This document shows, in pieces, positions 32,523 through 42,706 of a DNA stretch of 64,000 nucleotides. The stretch spans positions 248,001 through 312,000 of the forward strand of contig NW_027331355.1 of the NCBI RefSeq assembly GCF_022965805.1. Direction: 5' to 3'. The first letter of the stretch is position 1, and each line of letters begins with the position of its first letter. Both the position numbers and the translations under genes were made by a program. The notes beneath the pieces were generated by a model. It was given only the letters and a program-made list of their open reading frames with translations. It was not told the origin of the DNA and did no database searches. Source of the DNA: Primulina eburnea. Lineage: Eukaryota > Streptophyta > Magnoliopsida > Lamiales > Gesneriaceae.

Positions 32523-33367
32523 TGTAACCCGGGCTAAACGGACGAGTCGGGTCGGGAACTCTGTCAGATAAACTATCAAAATATCGAAGGAAATATGAGT
32601 TAGACGCCGGACTTGGATTGTGACTTCTTGAGCTCCTTGCGAGATCTGCGAACAAGAAAATAACCACGAGAATAGGCGCCGGAGGGGTGTCCAGCGTGGG
32701 CACTCTGATGCTTAAGTCAGCAGGGTACTCAAGCAATAAAACCAATGTAGCCGAGTGATAGCTGTGATGATTGGTGTGTTGTAAATGAGAGTATTAAATG
32801 TTAGTTAATATCTGAATAGATAGTAAATGCGAATAAAGGACCTGGTATTTATAATAGGAGAAGTAATGATGACCTCGTTATTTGTGTGAGAGCATTGATT
32901 ATAATAGGGTGGCTGATTATACCCTATTGTTCTGACATGTCAAATCGCACACTTGTCAAATCCAGGCCACTTGATTTATTGACCACTTGTAATAATGTCA
33001 GAGATAGATCGGCTATAAACACTGTTTTATCGGCGATATTAAATGCTTCACTCATATCGAGGTGGTCAGGGTGAGGTATTTCCTGGGATTCCTCATAAGA
33101 GCATAAGTGTATAGCGTCTCAGGGAGGTTATGTTTCGGATGCTCACATGGCCTGGTCTCTGACTGACCGACCTTTTCGCGGGTTCCTCCAGCCATCCTCT
33201 CGTTATCCCGGGTAATTTCATGACTCGGGTGCTGATCCATCCAATCACTTTATCGGTATAGTTAGAACCTTTTATTTTCCTGACCTCGGCATTAACCGTG
33301 TATATACTCCATGTCCCGGGAAGTCCCAGGGCTTATCTGTGTCCCGGGATATCTCGGGGCATCATCA
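32523..33367 (-). repeat. Tat 3' LTR
   Basis: 845 bp; on the minus strand it begins TGATGATGCCCCG and ends GCCCGGGTTACA. A TATA box (TATAAATA on the minus strand, about 32845-32856) is followed by the leader 'gctgacttaagcatcagag' and 'ctccggcgcctattctcgtg', a layout common to plant gypsy LTRs. The minus ORF 32515-32745 is leader sequence, not a gene. Confidence 0.85.
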
Positions 33368-33381
33368 CTCCTTCCTTAATT
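33368..33381 (-). other. Polypurine tract of the Tat element
   Basis: Minus strand reads TTAAGGAAGGAG immediately before the LTR start TGATGATG. Confidence 0.65.
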
Positions 33382-33683
33382 AGTCGGGCTAGAGTTATAC
33401 TCGCTGTCCCGATAAATCTTGTGTGCTCGGTCAGGAAAATTGCCTTACCACTCGTTCTTCTCCGAGATAGTTTGTAGCGTATTGACACGTGGGTAATGAT
33501 GACGTAAACCATAGGGTTTGTCAGAGACTCTTCTTTTCCCAATAAATCATTATGGCACCTTGATTCATGGACTTGTCTTTCAAATACCTTTACGTCTTTT
33601 CAAATACCTTTACACGATTTCCTAAGTAAATATGGACCATTTGATTCATCGTCGATCAATGGTGTAGATTGGTTTACCTTTCC

Positions 33684-33690
33684 TATATAA
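33684..33690 (+). promoter_or_regulatory. TATA box of antisense gene 1
   Basis: TATATAA within 'tcctatataataatc', 54 bp upstream of the ATG at 33744, which fits a short 5' leader. Confidence 0.6.
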
Positions 33691-33743
33691 TAATCTACCT
33701 CCTGTCCAAAGATATCAACAAACTTATTATTCAAGGAATTTTA

Positions 33744-34082
33744 ATGGCAAGCGCAAGCGGTTCGTCGTCCTCGGATATGTCTACGTCCTTCAGGAAGTCG
33801 GCCTTAGAAACCCGAAAGGCTGCTATAGAAGATGAAGTTTTCCGCAAAATTCTTTGCTACTGGGAAAAGATTCAGAGATTGAAGTTTCTTTACGAGACCG
33901 GGGAAGCTAATGCTTCGAGACTGGTGGTAAAGATGGAGGAATACCGGGAACGCCTGCACGTTTCCGAGACAGCAGATCTCTTCGAGGATGACTATATCTA
34001 CGAGCTGCTGCTTTACAAAGAAAGGATCTTACGGACATGGCCAACTCTAATAGCTTTCTTAAGACGTCTACTAGAGGAATAA
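33744..34082 (+). CDS. Small helical protein, antisense gene 1 of the Tat element
   Basis: 112 codons, intact from ATG to TAA, on the strand opposite to pol. A Ser-rich start (MASASGSSSSDMSTS) leads into a predicted helical body with motif YWEKIQRLKFLYETGE, an Arg/Glu-rich helix, then VSETADLFEDD and LLYKER. No signal peptide or membrane segment. An ungapped 61-residue segment aligns with the gene at 34761 with 17 identities, including W, KIQ, G, YR, TADL, D and KE, so the two are diverged duplicates. A TATA box lies just upstream. I chose the ATG at 33744 because the longer frame begins at TTG inside the TATA region. Family and function unknown; a Tat antisense ORF product or captured host fragment are the options. 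Confidence 0.65.
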   Translation: MASASGSSSSDMSTSFRKSALETRKAAIEDEVFRKILCYWEKIQRLKFLYETGEANASRLVVKMEEYRERLHVSETADLFEDDYIYELLLYKERILRTWPTLIAFLRRLLEE

Positions 34083-34717
34083 AGGGATGGATGACCCTGT
34101 AGATGGCTTTCGTAGAGGAGGCATATTATGATGTAGTCCGCAAGAACTTTTTCAAATAAATAAAGACTATTTTTGTTTTACATTTCCGTTGTTTTCTAGC
34201 ACCTTGGAGTGTCATTTGTCGACATATATATTATGTACAGAATAACAGATAAAATTGAACGACCTTAATCGGAGGTAAATAACGGATAATTGACAAACCG
34301 AGATGCCGGGATCTCACACGTCCCAGTTTTAGAACGAGGTGCCGAACCTTATATCTCTGGCTTAAAATAGATCACTGAGCTCTCTCATAGCCCGGAATAA
34401 GAATATAGTACTGAGACCTGATTTTTCCCGTGTTGACATGTTTCTTCGGTGAGTATTCCCAAGAATTCCACGGGGGTCTGTAGCATGCTCTTAGTATCTA
34501 TAGGGTAGGAGACCATTTCATATTCCGAGAACCTGATGATTATAACACATTGATATTCGTGCACGTCTTTTCGTCTACTTAGCTCTATTTCCAAGATCGA
34601 TCCTGATCGTTCACGTATCCATCCAACGGTTATGATAGATTTTTCTTCGGGATGGGTGGGAAGGCGTTTCAACTGCCTCGAGCCTCTCCCACTTCTCGTT
34701 ACTAAACGTCACTCGTC
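34083..34717. other. Spacer between antisense genes 1 and 2
   Basis: No supported gene. The minus ORF 34385-34672 has no motifs. The sequence probably holds the 3' end of antisense gene 1 and the upstream promoter of antisense gene 2. Confidence 0.4.
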
Positions 34718-34725
34718 TATAAATA
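34718..34725 (+). promoter_or_regulatory. TATA box of antisense gene 2
   Basis: TATAAATA, 36 bp upstream of the ATG at 34761, implying a leader of only a few bases. Confidence 0.65.
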
Positions 34726-34760
34726 AGATGATGGGGCGGAAATGTGAATGTTAGTTTAAG

Positions 34761-35207
34761 ATGTCCAGCTCAAGTGATTCCAGTGCTTGTAGCAGCACGG
34801 TCTCTTCCCTTGGCGCTCATAGCCAGATACCGGTTGAACTACGCCCTTACGTGGAGAATTTGAAAAGGACTATCGCAGAATATATCGAAGTGAAGATGAT
34901 GTCTACCTGGTACAAGATCCAGGAGATTAGTATTGCGCATCAGAATGGCCTGGTTCTTACTCGTGCACAGAGGGCGGTGGCGAGGAAATACAGGCGGGAG
35001 CTCGGAGTAGCCCAGACTGCAGACCTAGCCAACGATCAAGTTTTGTTGCACGCGATGCTATGGAAAGAATGGCATCATTTGAACAAGATCTCCACTGCTG
35101 AGTCTTTCATCAATCTTTATCTTCAGGAAATGACAGATTGGATGAATGGCTGGCAAGATTATGTAGCTTCGAGAATAGCTGTAATACGGCAACGACCATT
35201 TCCCTAA
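34761..35207 (+). CDS. Small helical protein, antisense gene 2 of the Tat element
   Basis: 148 codons, intact, ATG to TAA. A Ser-rich start (MSSSSDSSACSSTVSSLG) is followed by PVELRPYVENLKRTI, then TWYKIQEISIAHQNG, an Arg-rich helix (RAQRAVARKYRREL), VAQTADL and LWKEWHHL, and a C-terminal part absent from gene 1 (NLYLQEMTDWMNGWQDYV). Rich in Trp. It is a paralogue of the product at 33744 (W-x-KIQ, G, YR, TADL and KE conserved at identical spacing). No enzyme motif, no membrane segment. With its own TATA box and intact frame it is the best-preserved protein gene in the window. Function unknown. Confidence 0.7.
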   Translation: MSSSSDSSACSSTVSSLGAHSQIPVELRPYVENLKRTIAEYIEVKMMSTWYKIQEISIAHQNGLVLTRAQRAVARKYRRELGVAQTADLANDQVLLHAMLWKEWHHLNKISTAESFINLYLQEMTDWMNGWQDYVASRIAVIRQRPFP

Positions 35208-35344
35208 TAAAATTTCATTTACTGTATGTAGCGTTTCTTTAAGTTGTTGGCAAATGAATTGGTGCTCATGGAAAATATGGACCCTCCTTAACGAATGAAG
35301 TTAAAACGCTAAGACTTGATATCTTTTGAACTTAACATAAAGTG

Positions 35345-35500
35345 CCAGGGCTCACTTTTATCCGGATTTGATAACATGTGCCGAGGCCTTGTCACACCTG
35401 GATTCAATAGAATGTGCCGGGGTCTCGTACCACCCGGACTCAATAGAATGTGCCGGGGCCTCGTACCACCCGGACTTAAGACAATACTCCGGGGCTTAGC
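35345..35500 (+). repeat. 36-bp tandem repeat
   Basis: Four to five copies of a unit like 'caatagaatgtgccggggtc' followed by 'tcgtaccacccggact', period 36 (for example 35405 and 35441). Lies between antisense genes 2 and 3. The 89-codon ORF over it (35316-35585) is an effect of the repeat length being a multiple of three. Confidence 0.8.
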
Positions 35501-35715
35501 CTTCCCTGATCATTTAATGCGATTTCAGAACGACGCATCCCCCTCTGACAAGCTGTCAGGAACTGTTCGTATTCCGAGCAAGTAAATGATTGTGGTTCCT
35601 CGATTTGTGCACGCGTCTTTTCAAATATCCCGCCCAATTATGCCGCTCAATTTCCGAGGCTGATATGGTCCGTTCGATCTGCTTTAGATCAACGGTATAG
35701 ATCACCTTCTTCCCT

Positions 35716-35723
35716 TATATATA
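35716..35723 (+). promoter_or_regulatory. TATA box of antisense gene 3
   Basis: TATATATA, 183 bp upstream of the ATG at 35907. A 'gtaagtctc' sequence between them could be a 5' leader splice donor. Confidence 0.55.
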
Positions 35724-35906
35724 GTAGATGACTGGTTTTCAAAAATCACTTGCAAATTCCCTTGTAGCGAAGCTCTGCCAAATTCTTCTCTCGAGCTTTT
35801 CCGTCACGCGGATGTTATTCCGGCGATCTTTCCGTTCATCGACAACCGGTCACCATCTCCATCTCTTCCTAGTAAGTCTCTTCTTTCCTCATTTACTCTT
35901 TTCATT

Positions 35907-38018
35907 ATGTCAAACTCAAACTCCACATCTTCCACGTCCGGGAAAAATGTCAGGGGCCGGTCGGAGGATAACTCCCCGACCTCTTCCGAGACCTCCGTTC
36001 GCCTTCCAGTAGGCATTCCCATTTTCCATCCCCGACCCCTTAAAAAATCCAAAGCTTCTTCTTCTCAGCCTTCTGATACCCAGGGCAAAGGAAAAGAGAA
36101 GGTCACATGTCCCTTGTGGTTTTCCACTGTGACTTCTACCCTTCGCCCGGGTAGTATAGGGGAGTTGAGATTTCTGGGCTCCATCCCTTCTACTTATGAC
36201 ATCAAAATCCCCGGACCGAACGATCACCCAGATACCTCTCCCCCCGGATATCATGCTTTCTTTCTTGAGCAGCTCGAGAGTGGTCTTCGCTTCCCGGTAC
36301 ACCACTTCTTCGAAGGAGTTGCCCGATTCTTCAACCTTACCCTCAACCACCTCCACCCTAACGCTTTTCGCATTATCGCTGCTACTTTTGTATTGTTCCG
36401 TATGAAACAACTTCTCCTCAATTCTCCAATTTTTCATTATTTTTATTCTTGCCGGTTTAATGATGTGGTCTTTTCTTTTATTGCCCGGATGCATTACCGG
36501 TTCTTGACTGATATCCCTTCCTCTCTGAAGGGATGGAAGACAAAATTTTTCTTTCTTCACTTCCCAACTCTCCCTTCAAGTGCCCTGGGCTTTCTTTCTG
36601 CTATGCCCTCCCAACCTGAGCTTCCCCGGGACTACAAACTCCTCCCCCCTTTTGTCCAAGCCTGGGAGGCCCTAGAAAAACAATCTTATCCTTCCTCGGT
36701 ATTGATTGGGGGGGACAACTTGATTCATTATGAGATTGGGTCCCGGCCTGAAGACCCCATGGACCAGATAATAGATGAGTTCAATCACTCTGGGTCGCAG
36801 GCTGGTAAATTATTATCTTACCATTATTTCCCTGGACGTATCCTTCACATTCTTGGTCATCTGACATGCTGATTTTGTAATGTAGCCGAAGACATGATCA
36901 GGACGAGTTTCCAGGAGGCCGCGGCCAAGAGAAAGGCCGAACATAAGAAAGCCCGGGCTGAGAAAAAAGCTCGAGAAACCCAGGAGGAGGAAGAACGCCA
37001 AGCCCGGGCGTTGGCTGAAGCCCGGGAAACTGAAGGACACCGGGACGAAACAGAAATGATGGTTCGGGAGGAACCCATTCTTTCCCGGGAAGAATCCACC
37101 GTCCCCGCTACCGAAGAGGATCCGGCTCCTCTTAATCGGCAAAAGAGGAAGGCCATCCAAGAGCCGGTGGTGGTAGTAGAGGATGAGGTCGAGGAGGTCG
37201 CCCGGTCTCCTCCTATGACGGGTTCTTCTGCCGGGCCCTCTGGGGGAAGGCCTTGGGTTATCCCCAACATCTCTGGGGAAGATATTAGTTTGAACCTTCT
37301 AAAAATGATCCGGAGCCTTCTGCGCCCTGACGAGTGGCACACCTTCAGGGACTCCATCCCAATATGCTTCTCTACGAGGGAACGTCCCGGATTTTTTCTG
37401 TAAGTTCATGAAATAGTAACCCCCCCTTTTTCTTCTCTCTTTTTTTTTTTGTAAGCTCTGTAGCTTTAACCCAAATTGGAACGATATTTTCAGGGCTTGC
37501 AGATGCTCATACATTTTTATGAGCGAGTAGCTAACGTAGCTAAAGGGGCCAATGCTCGGGCTACCTCGGCTCAGGAGACGCATGCTAAACTCCGAGAGGA
37601 GGTGGGTCGCTTGAGCGAGCTTCATGAGCATGTGTTGGCTCGGGAGAGGGCTATCTGGGAGCAACAGATGGATCTGGTACGGGTGGAACTGGCAGTGGCC
37701 CGAGCAGAGACACAAGCGTTAAGGGAGGAAGCCGAGTCCTCTCGTGCCCGAGCTGATGATCTCCAGGCTGCTGTATCCCTTCTTAAGACTTCTCAGGAGG
37801 AGCAGATGACCAATTTTTTAAAATCTCCTGAGTTTAAGATGATGCTGGCTAAGAAGGCCTTCCCGTACTTTGAACAAGGCTTCAACAAGTGCCTAGAACA
37901 ATTCGAGGAGGCGGGTTTGGTTCCAGCTGACCGGGAAGATTTTCCAGATTTAGAGAAGGCAGCAGGTTCTCTCCCAGACGAGGAGAAGGAGCAAAACAAA
38001 GAACAGGATCCCAAATAA
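35907..38018 (+). pseudogene. Antisense gene 3: putative gypsy-type 'transposase' domain protein
   Basis: Model: exon 1 35907-36804, intron 36805-36885 (GT..AG), exon 2 36886-37399, intron 37400-37493 (GTAAGT..TTTCAG), exon 3 37494-38018. Exon 1 has a Ser/Thr-rich start, a basic segment, then at about residues 112-165 the motif SPPGYHAFFLEQLESGLRFP and a downstream HPNAFRI. This pattern matches the plant 'putative gypsy type transposon' domain (Pfam PF04195) by recall. Exon 2 encodes a Lys/Glu/Ala-rich helix and acidic linker. Exon 3 encodes a long coiled coil (AKLREEVGRLSELHEHVLA) and an acidic tail ending KEQDPK. Exon 1 joins exon 2 in frame. Exon 2 to 3 is one base out of frame as written, near a T-run, so the gene may be broken or the splice choice wrong. 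Confidence 0.6.
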
Positions 38019-38269
38019 ACCCAGTTTTTTTTTTTGGCACCCGGGTTCCGGGCACTTTGTAAATATCTTCTTTGTTAATGAGATCTCCCATCGCATTTGA
38101 TAACGGCTTCCCCGATATTCCTCGAATTATCTCAAACTTTGTATTAACTTTGAATTTCATCAATCATTAACCGATAATTTTCTTTTACCAAGACAAAAAT
38201 CTACGGGCCCGATACAACATTAATCTTTACTAAGATCGATAGACGACTAGAGTACGAGTTTCTGGACTT

Positions 38270-38645
38270 GGTAGTTAACCGGAGTACAGGTCCGCCGGGC
38301 CAGGGCACGGGTCCCTGGGCTTGAAAGTATATCCGAGGTGTGGGTCCACCGGGCCAGGGTACGGGTCCTTGGGCTTGAAAGTATATCCTGGGGACGGGTC
38401 CACCGAGCCAGGGTACGGGTCCCTGGGCTTTGTAGAGGACCAGGGTATGGGTCCCTAGGCCAGGGTACGGGTCCCTAGGCTTAGTAAATAACCACGGTGC
38501 GGAGCCCCGGACCAAGGTACGGGTCCTTGGACTTAGTAAATAACCAGGGTGCGGAGCCCCAGGCCAAGGTACAGGTCCTTGGACTTAGTAAATAACCAGG
38601 GTGCGGAGCCCCGGGCCAAGGTACGGGTCCTTGGACTTAGTAACC
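38270..38645. repeat. 52-54-bp tandem array
   Basis: About seven units containing 'gggtacgggtccctggg'. The last three are exactly 52 bp apart (starts 38480, 38532, 38584) and earlier ones are 54 bp apart (38295, 38349, 38403). Sits between the end of integrase and antisense gene 3. Tandem arrays at this place are known in Ogre/Tat elements and can seed satellites. Confidence 0.85.
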
Positions 38646-38699
38646 AATTTCCTGAATCCATTTCTTTATTTGAGGAAGAAGCAACAAATACATGTGCTT

Positions 38700-40393
38700 T
38701 TAAACATAATATTTCTTTAAATGAAAAGGATTCCATGGCCTCTTAAGGGTATGCCCCTGAGAGTCTTCGAGGTAGTAAGCTGATCCTGAGCTGACTCTTC
38801 GAATTATTTTGAAGGGTCCATCCCATCGGGCTTCTAACTTCCCCACATCACCCACTGGTTTGACCTTTTTCATGACCATGTCTCCTATCTGAAAGTCTCG
38901 TGCCCGAACATGCTTATTATAAGATTTCATTACCCTGCTGCGATAAGCTTCCATCCGGATGGCTGCTCTATCTCTCTTCTCTTCAACCAGATCAAGTTCA
39001 AGGGTCCAGGATAGGTCATTGTTGCTCGAGTAAGATTCTACCCGAGTGGAAGATTGCCCGATCTCCACCGGCAGGACTGCTTCTGAACCATAGACAAGGC
39101 CATACGAGGTTTCCTGAGTGGATGATCGAGGTGTAGTTCAATAAGCCCATAAGACACTCGGTAATTCTTCTATCCAATTTTTTCCTTTCCCATGGAGCCG
39201 AGCTTTTAAGGCTTGCACAATGATCCTGTTAGTCACTTCAGTCTGGCCATTAGCTTGAGGGCAGACTACTGAGGTGAAAGATTGCATAATCTTCATTTTT
39301 GACACCAGGAGGTGATCTTCTTTCCTTGGAATTGTCTCCCGTTATCTGAAATTAATTTCCTCGGGATGCCATATCTGCAAACAATGCTCTTCCACAGGAA
39401 TTTCATGACCTCATCCTCAGTGATCTTAGCTAATGGCTCGGCCTCTACCCACTTGGAAAAATAATCCACAGCCACCAGGAGGAATTTTTTCTGGGCACGA
39501 GCTATGGGGAAGGGACCCACAATATCCAAACCCCATTGTTCAAAAGGGCATGATGCAGAGATTGGTTGCATATTTGCGGTCGGGCGATGGTGAAAATTAG
39601 AATGATGTTGACAACTCTGACATTTTTGGACGAATTGAGCAGCATCCTGGCTCATTCGAGGCCACCAGAATCCAGCCAAAATAGCTTTCCGAGACAGAGC
39701 CATTTCACCAAGGTTTTCCCCACAGCATCCCTCGTGTATTTCTCGGAGAACGTACTCTATCTCTTCTTCTGATAAGCACTTGAGTAATGGGCCCTGAAAG
39801 GATCGCCTGTACAAAACATTGTTCAAAAGGACGAACCTGGGCACCTGTTTTTTAATTTTTATAGCCTGGGCTCGATCTTCTGGGAGCTTCTCATGTCTTA
39901 TGTATTCCATTATAGGAGTCATCCATGAGTTTTTCTGGTCCGGGGGTGTTTCTGCTTCAATAGAGAGCACCAGTTGGGTAAAACAGAGAACCTCCCGGGT
40001 ACTTATTTCTGTCATGGAAGCAGCCAGTTTGGCTAAAATATCGGCCTCTGCATTTTCTTCTCGGGGAATTTGCTCGATACTCCAGTCTGTCAAGGACGAC
40101 GCTTGAGCAGTGATAAGCTTTAAATACTTGAGCATTTTTTCGTTCTTGACCTCGTACGCTCCCTTAATCTGTTGGGTAGCCAATTGGGAATCAGAATAGA
40201 TAATGACTCGGGAAGCCCCAACTTCCCGAGCAGCTCGTAACCCTGCAAAAACGGCTTCGTATTCTGCTTCGTTATTTGTAACCCTAGAGTCAATCCTCGA
40301 AGCCAGTTTGATTTTTTCTTCTAATGGGGAGATCAAGACAACCCCCACTCCACACCCTGACAGGTTTGATGCGCCATCAACAAACACCCTCAT
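38700..40393 (-). pseudogene. Tat archaeal-type RNase H and integrase, broken
   Basis: From 40393 the frame encodes a second RNase H of the archaeal type (VFVDGASNLSGCGVGVVL, TNNEAEYEAV, YSDSQLATQQI, ENAEADILAKLA), a linker, the integrase zinc finger (H..H and CQSCQHH) and the catalytic core (LDIVGPFP; VAVDYFSKWVEAEP; ISDNGRQFQG). A one-base shift near 39295 breaks the frame. It resumes with CPQANGQTEVTNR (third catalytic residue, Glu), then a TGA at the usual Arg in the motif WAYRTTPRS, and the C-terminal segment (ARDFQIGDMVMKKVKPV; RWDGPFKIIRR) to the stop at 38700. The RNase H frame is separated from the preceding RNase H by a one-base shift near 40390. Not functional as read. Confidence 0.85.
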
Positions 40394-42322
40394 ACCTCTT
40401 CTTCAGCCGGTTGAATCATCTCTGTTAAGAAATCCGTTAATGACTGTGCTTTTATTGCAGCTCGGGGTTTGTATTCAATGTCGTATTCCATGAGCTCCAC
40501 AGTCCATTTTACCATTCTTCCGGAGATTTCAGCATGAGTCATGATTCTCCCGAGGGGAGAGTTGGTGAGGACTGTAATAGGGTGCGAGAGAAAATACGGC
40601 CTCAACTTTCGGGCGGTCATTACCAGGGCTAATGCTATTTTCTCCAACTCGCTGTACTTCAATTATGATCCCTGAAGGGCGTGACTAACATAATATATGG
40701 GCTTCTGATCGGTTCCTTCTTCTTTGATGAGTACGGAACTAACAGCGAATTCAGTCGCGGAGAGATAGACCCATAATTTTTCCCCGGGCTCAGGCTTGGA
40801 CAGAATAGGTAAATTGGCCAGGTGTTTCTTTAGATCCTGAACCTGTTCACATTTGTCGTCCCAGCCAAATTTCTGCGCTTTCCTTAGGACCTGGAAGAAT
40901 GGATAAATCCGATGGGCCGACCGGGAAATGAAGCGTGACAGGGCAGCAATTCTCCCAATTAATTTTTGCACATCTCGAGCAGATTGAGGAGAAGGAATAT
41001 CCATTACTGCTTTGATTTTCTCCGGATTAACCTCGATTCCCCTGTCTGTTACCAAAAATCCCAAAAATTTACCACTCTTGACCCCGAATACACACTTGCT
41101 CGGGTTGGGCTTTATTCCGTATTGTTTCAAAGTGGTGAAAGTTTTAGCTAAATCATCAATGAAGTGAGAGCCTTCCCTAGTTTTGATTAGAATGTCGTCC
41201 ATATACACCTCCACATTCCGGCCTATTTGCTTTTGGAAGACAACATTCATGAGGCGCTGGTACGTAGCCCCCGCATTTTTTAATCCAAAAGATATAACAA
41301 CAGAGCTAAAGGTCCCCCCGGTGGTAATAAAGCTGGCTTTATCCTGATCCTCCAAAGCTAGAGGGATTTGATGATACCCTTGATATGCATCCAGAAAGCT
41401 CAATAACTCATATCCAGAAGTGGAGTCTACCAGCTGGTCAATCCGGGGGAGTGGATAACAATCTTTTGGGCATGCTTTGTTTAAATCCCTGAAATCAACG
41501 CACATTCTCCATTTTCCTTCTGATTTTGGGACGAGAACCACGTTTGACAGCCAGGTAGGGAATTGGACTTCCATGATATGCCCGGTCCTTAGCAACTCCC
41601 CCACTTGCTCTTCGATTATTTTATCCTTTTCGGGGCCGAAATGTCTCTTCTTTTGCTTCACGGGCCGGGATCCCGGGAGGACGTTTAATTTATGCTTGGC
41701 CACTTGGGGCGAGATCCCGGACAATTCCTGCTGAGACCAGGCAAAAACATTGATGTTAGTTTTTAAACATTGCAAGAGATTTACCCGGGTGGTCGTGCAG
41801 ATGTCTCGGGCCACCCGGACGTTCTCTCCTGGCTCAAATTCCACCGCTTCCTGTTCTTCCTCAGCCACAAAGTGCACTTCTCTTTCCTGGGTCTCCTCCT
41901 GACGTTCTTTCTCCTTCCCTTCCCTTTTTGCCTTCTTTTGATCTATCCTGACTGTCTCCCCATAACACCTTCGAGAAGATGGCTGATCTCCTTTAACTTC
42001 TCCAACTTGTCCTCGTACTGGGAATTTGATTTTTTGGTGATAAGTCGAAGCCACGACTTTCATCTCATTCATGGACGGCCTTCCTAATATGATATTGTAC
42101 GAAGATGGGGCATCCACTACTGTAAAAGCAGTCATCACAGTCTTCCTTCAATCTCCGGTACCCAGGGTCAAGGGTAGAGTGATTTCTCCCTCCGGATATA
42201 CAGCGTGCCCAGCAAAACCAAATAAGGCAGTCTTAACCGCATCTAGATGATACTCCTGTAGATCCATTTGGACCAAAGCTTCCTTAAAGATGACATTGAC
42301 CGAGCTGTCATTGTCAACAAAT
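40390..42322 (-). pseudogene. Tat protease, reverse transcriptase and RNase H, broken
   Basis: Starts inside protease: the first readable motif is FVDNDSSVNVIF, directly at the junction with the LTR fragment, so the N-terminal part and gag are missing. A TGA follows near 42147, then an open frame 42138-40663 with YNIILGRPSMNEM (protease end), the RT palm and fingers (WRMCVDFRDLNKACPKD; FLDAYQGYHQIPL), the active site VEVYMDDILIKT, and the connection region. A TAA at about 40663 precedes the RNase H segment (KYSELEKIALALVMTARKL; MEYDIEYKPRAAIKAQSL). One-base errors and two stops separate otherwise well-conserved protein. Confidence 0.85.
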
Positions 42323-42549
42323 GCTCACATGGCCTGGCCTCTGACCGACCGACCTTTTCGCGGGTTCCTCCAGCCATCCTCTAGTTATCTCGGGTAATTT
42401 CATGACTCGGGTGCTGATCCATCCAATCACTTTATCGGTATAGTTAGAAATTTTTATTTTCCTGACCTGGGCATTAACCGTGGATATACTCCATGGCCCG
42501 GGAAGTCCCAGGGCTTATCTATGACCCGGGATATCCCGGGGCATCATCA
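42323..42549 (-). repeat. Tat 5' LTR fragment
   Basis: Matches 33139-33367 of the 3' LTR with scattered differences, ending GGGGCATCATCA. Only the outer 227 bp remain. The other end joins protease at a point where both LTR and pol read 'atgctcacatggcctgg', suggesting microhomology-mediated deletion. Confidence 0.8.
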
Positions 42550-42698
42550 CTTAGGCTTGAGCTTGGTTTGATTAAGTTGTCGAGCTCAAAATCGAGCTTG
42601 AGCTTGGTTTGATATGATTAACAAACGAACTCAAACAAGCTTTTTATCGAGCCGAGCTCCGAATAACTCACGAACGGTTTGGTTTGTTTGCATCCCTA
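42550..42698. mobile_element. Non-autonomous hAT-like element, right part
   Basis: Right end of the element begun at 31955: 'gagcttgagcttgg' type motifs and terminal TTTGCATCCCTA, followed by CTAAAGCC. Confidence 0.75.
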
Positions 42699-42706
42699 CT
42701 AAAGCC

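Larger units (their letters stand above)
32523..42549 (-). mobile_element. Tat-type Ty3/gypsy element with antisense genes, 5' end deleted
   Basis: LTR at the left (32523-33367), LTR fragment at the right (42323-42549), both ending GGGGCATCATCA on the plus strand. Read on the minus strand: 5' LTR fragment, protease, RT, RNase H, a second archaeal-type RNase H, integrase, a 52-54-bp tandem array, three antisense genes, polypurine tract, 3' LTR. The dual RNase H and antisense ORFs between pol and 3' LTR are known traits of the Tat/Ogre/Retand group. Gag and the 5' untranslated region are missing: the right LTR fragment joins protease sequence directly at about 42322. No matching target duplication is visible (CGAGA left, CTTAG right). 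Confidence 0.85.

Noticed and set aside
33669..33743. Longer version of antisense gene 1
   Set aside because: It begins at TTG and reads through the TATA box; plant translation would start at the ATG at 33744.
35316..35585. 89-codon ORF with repeated MCRGLV-type units
   Set aside because: Produced by a 36-bp tandem repeat whose length is a multiple of three; no ATG-linked promoter of its own.
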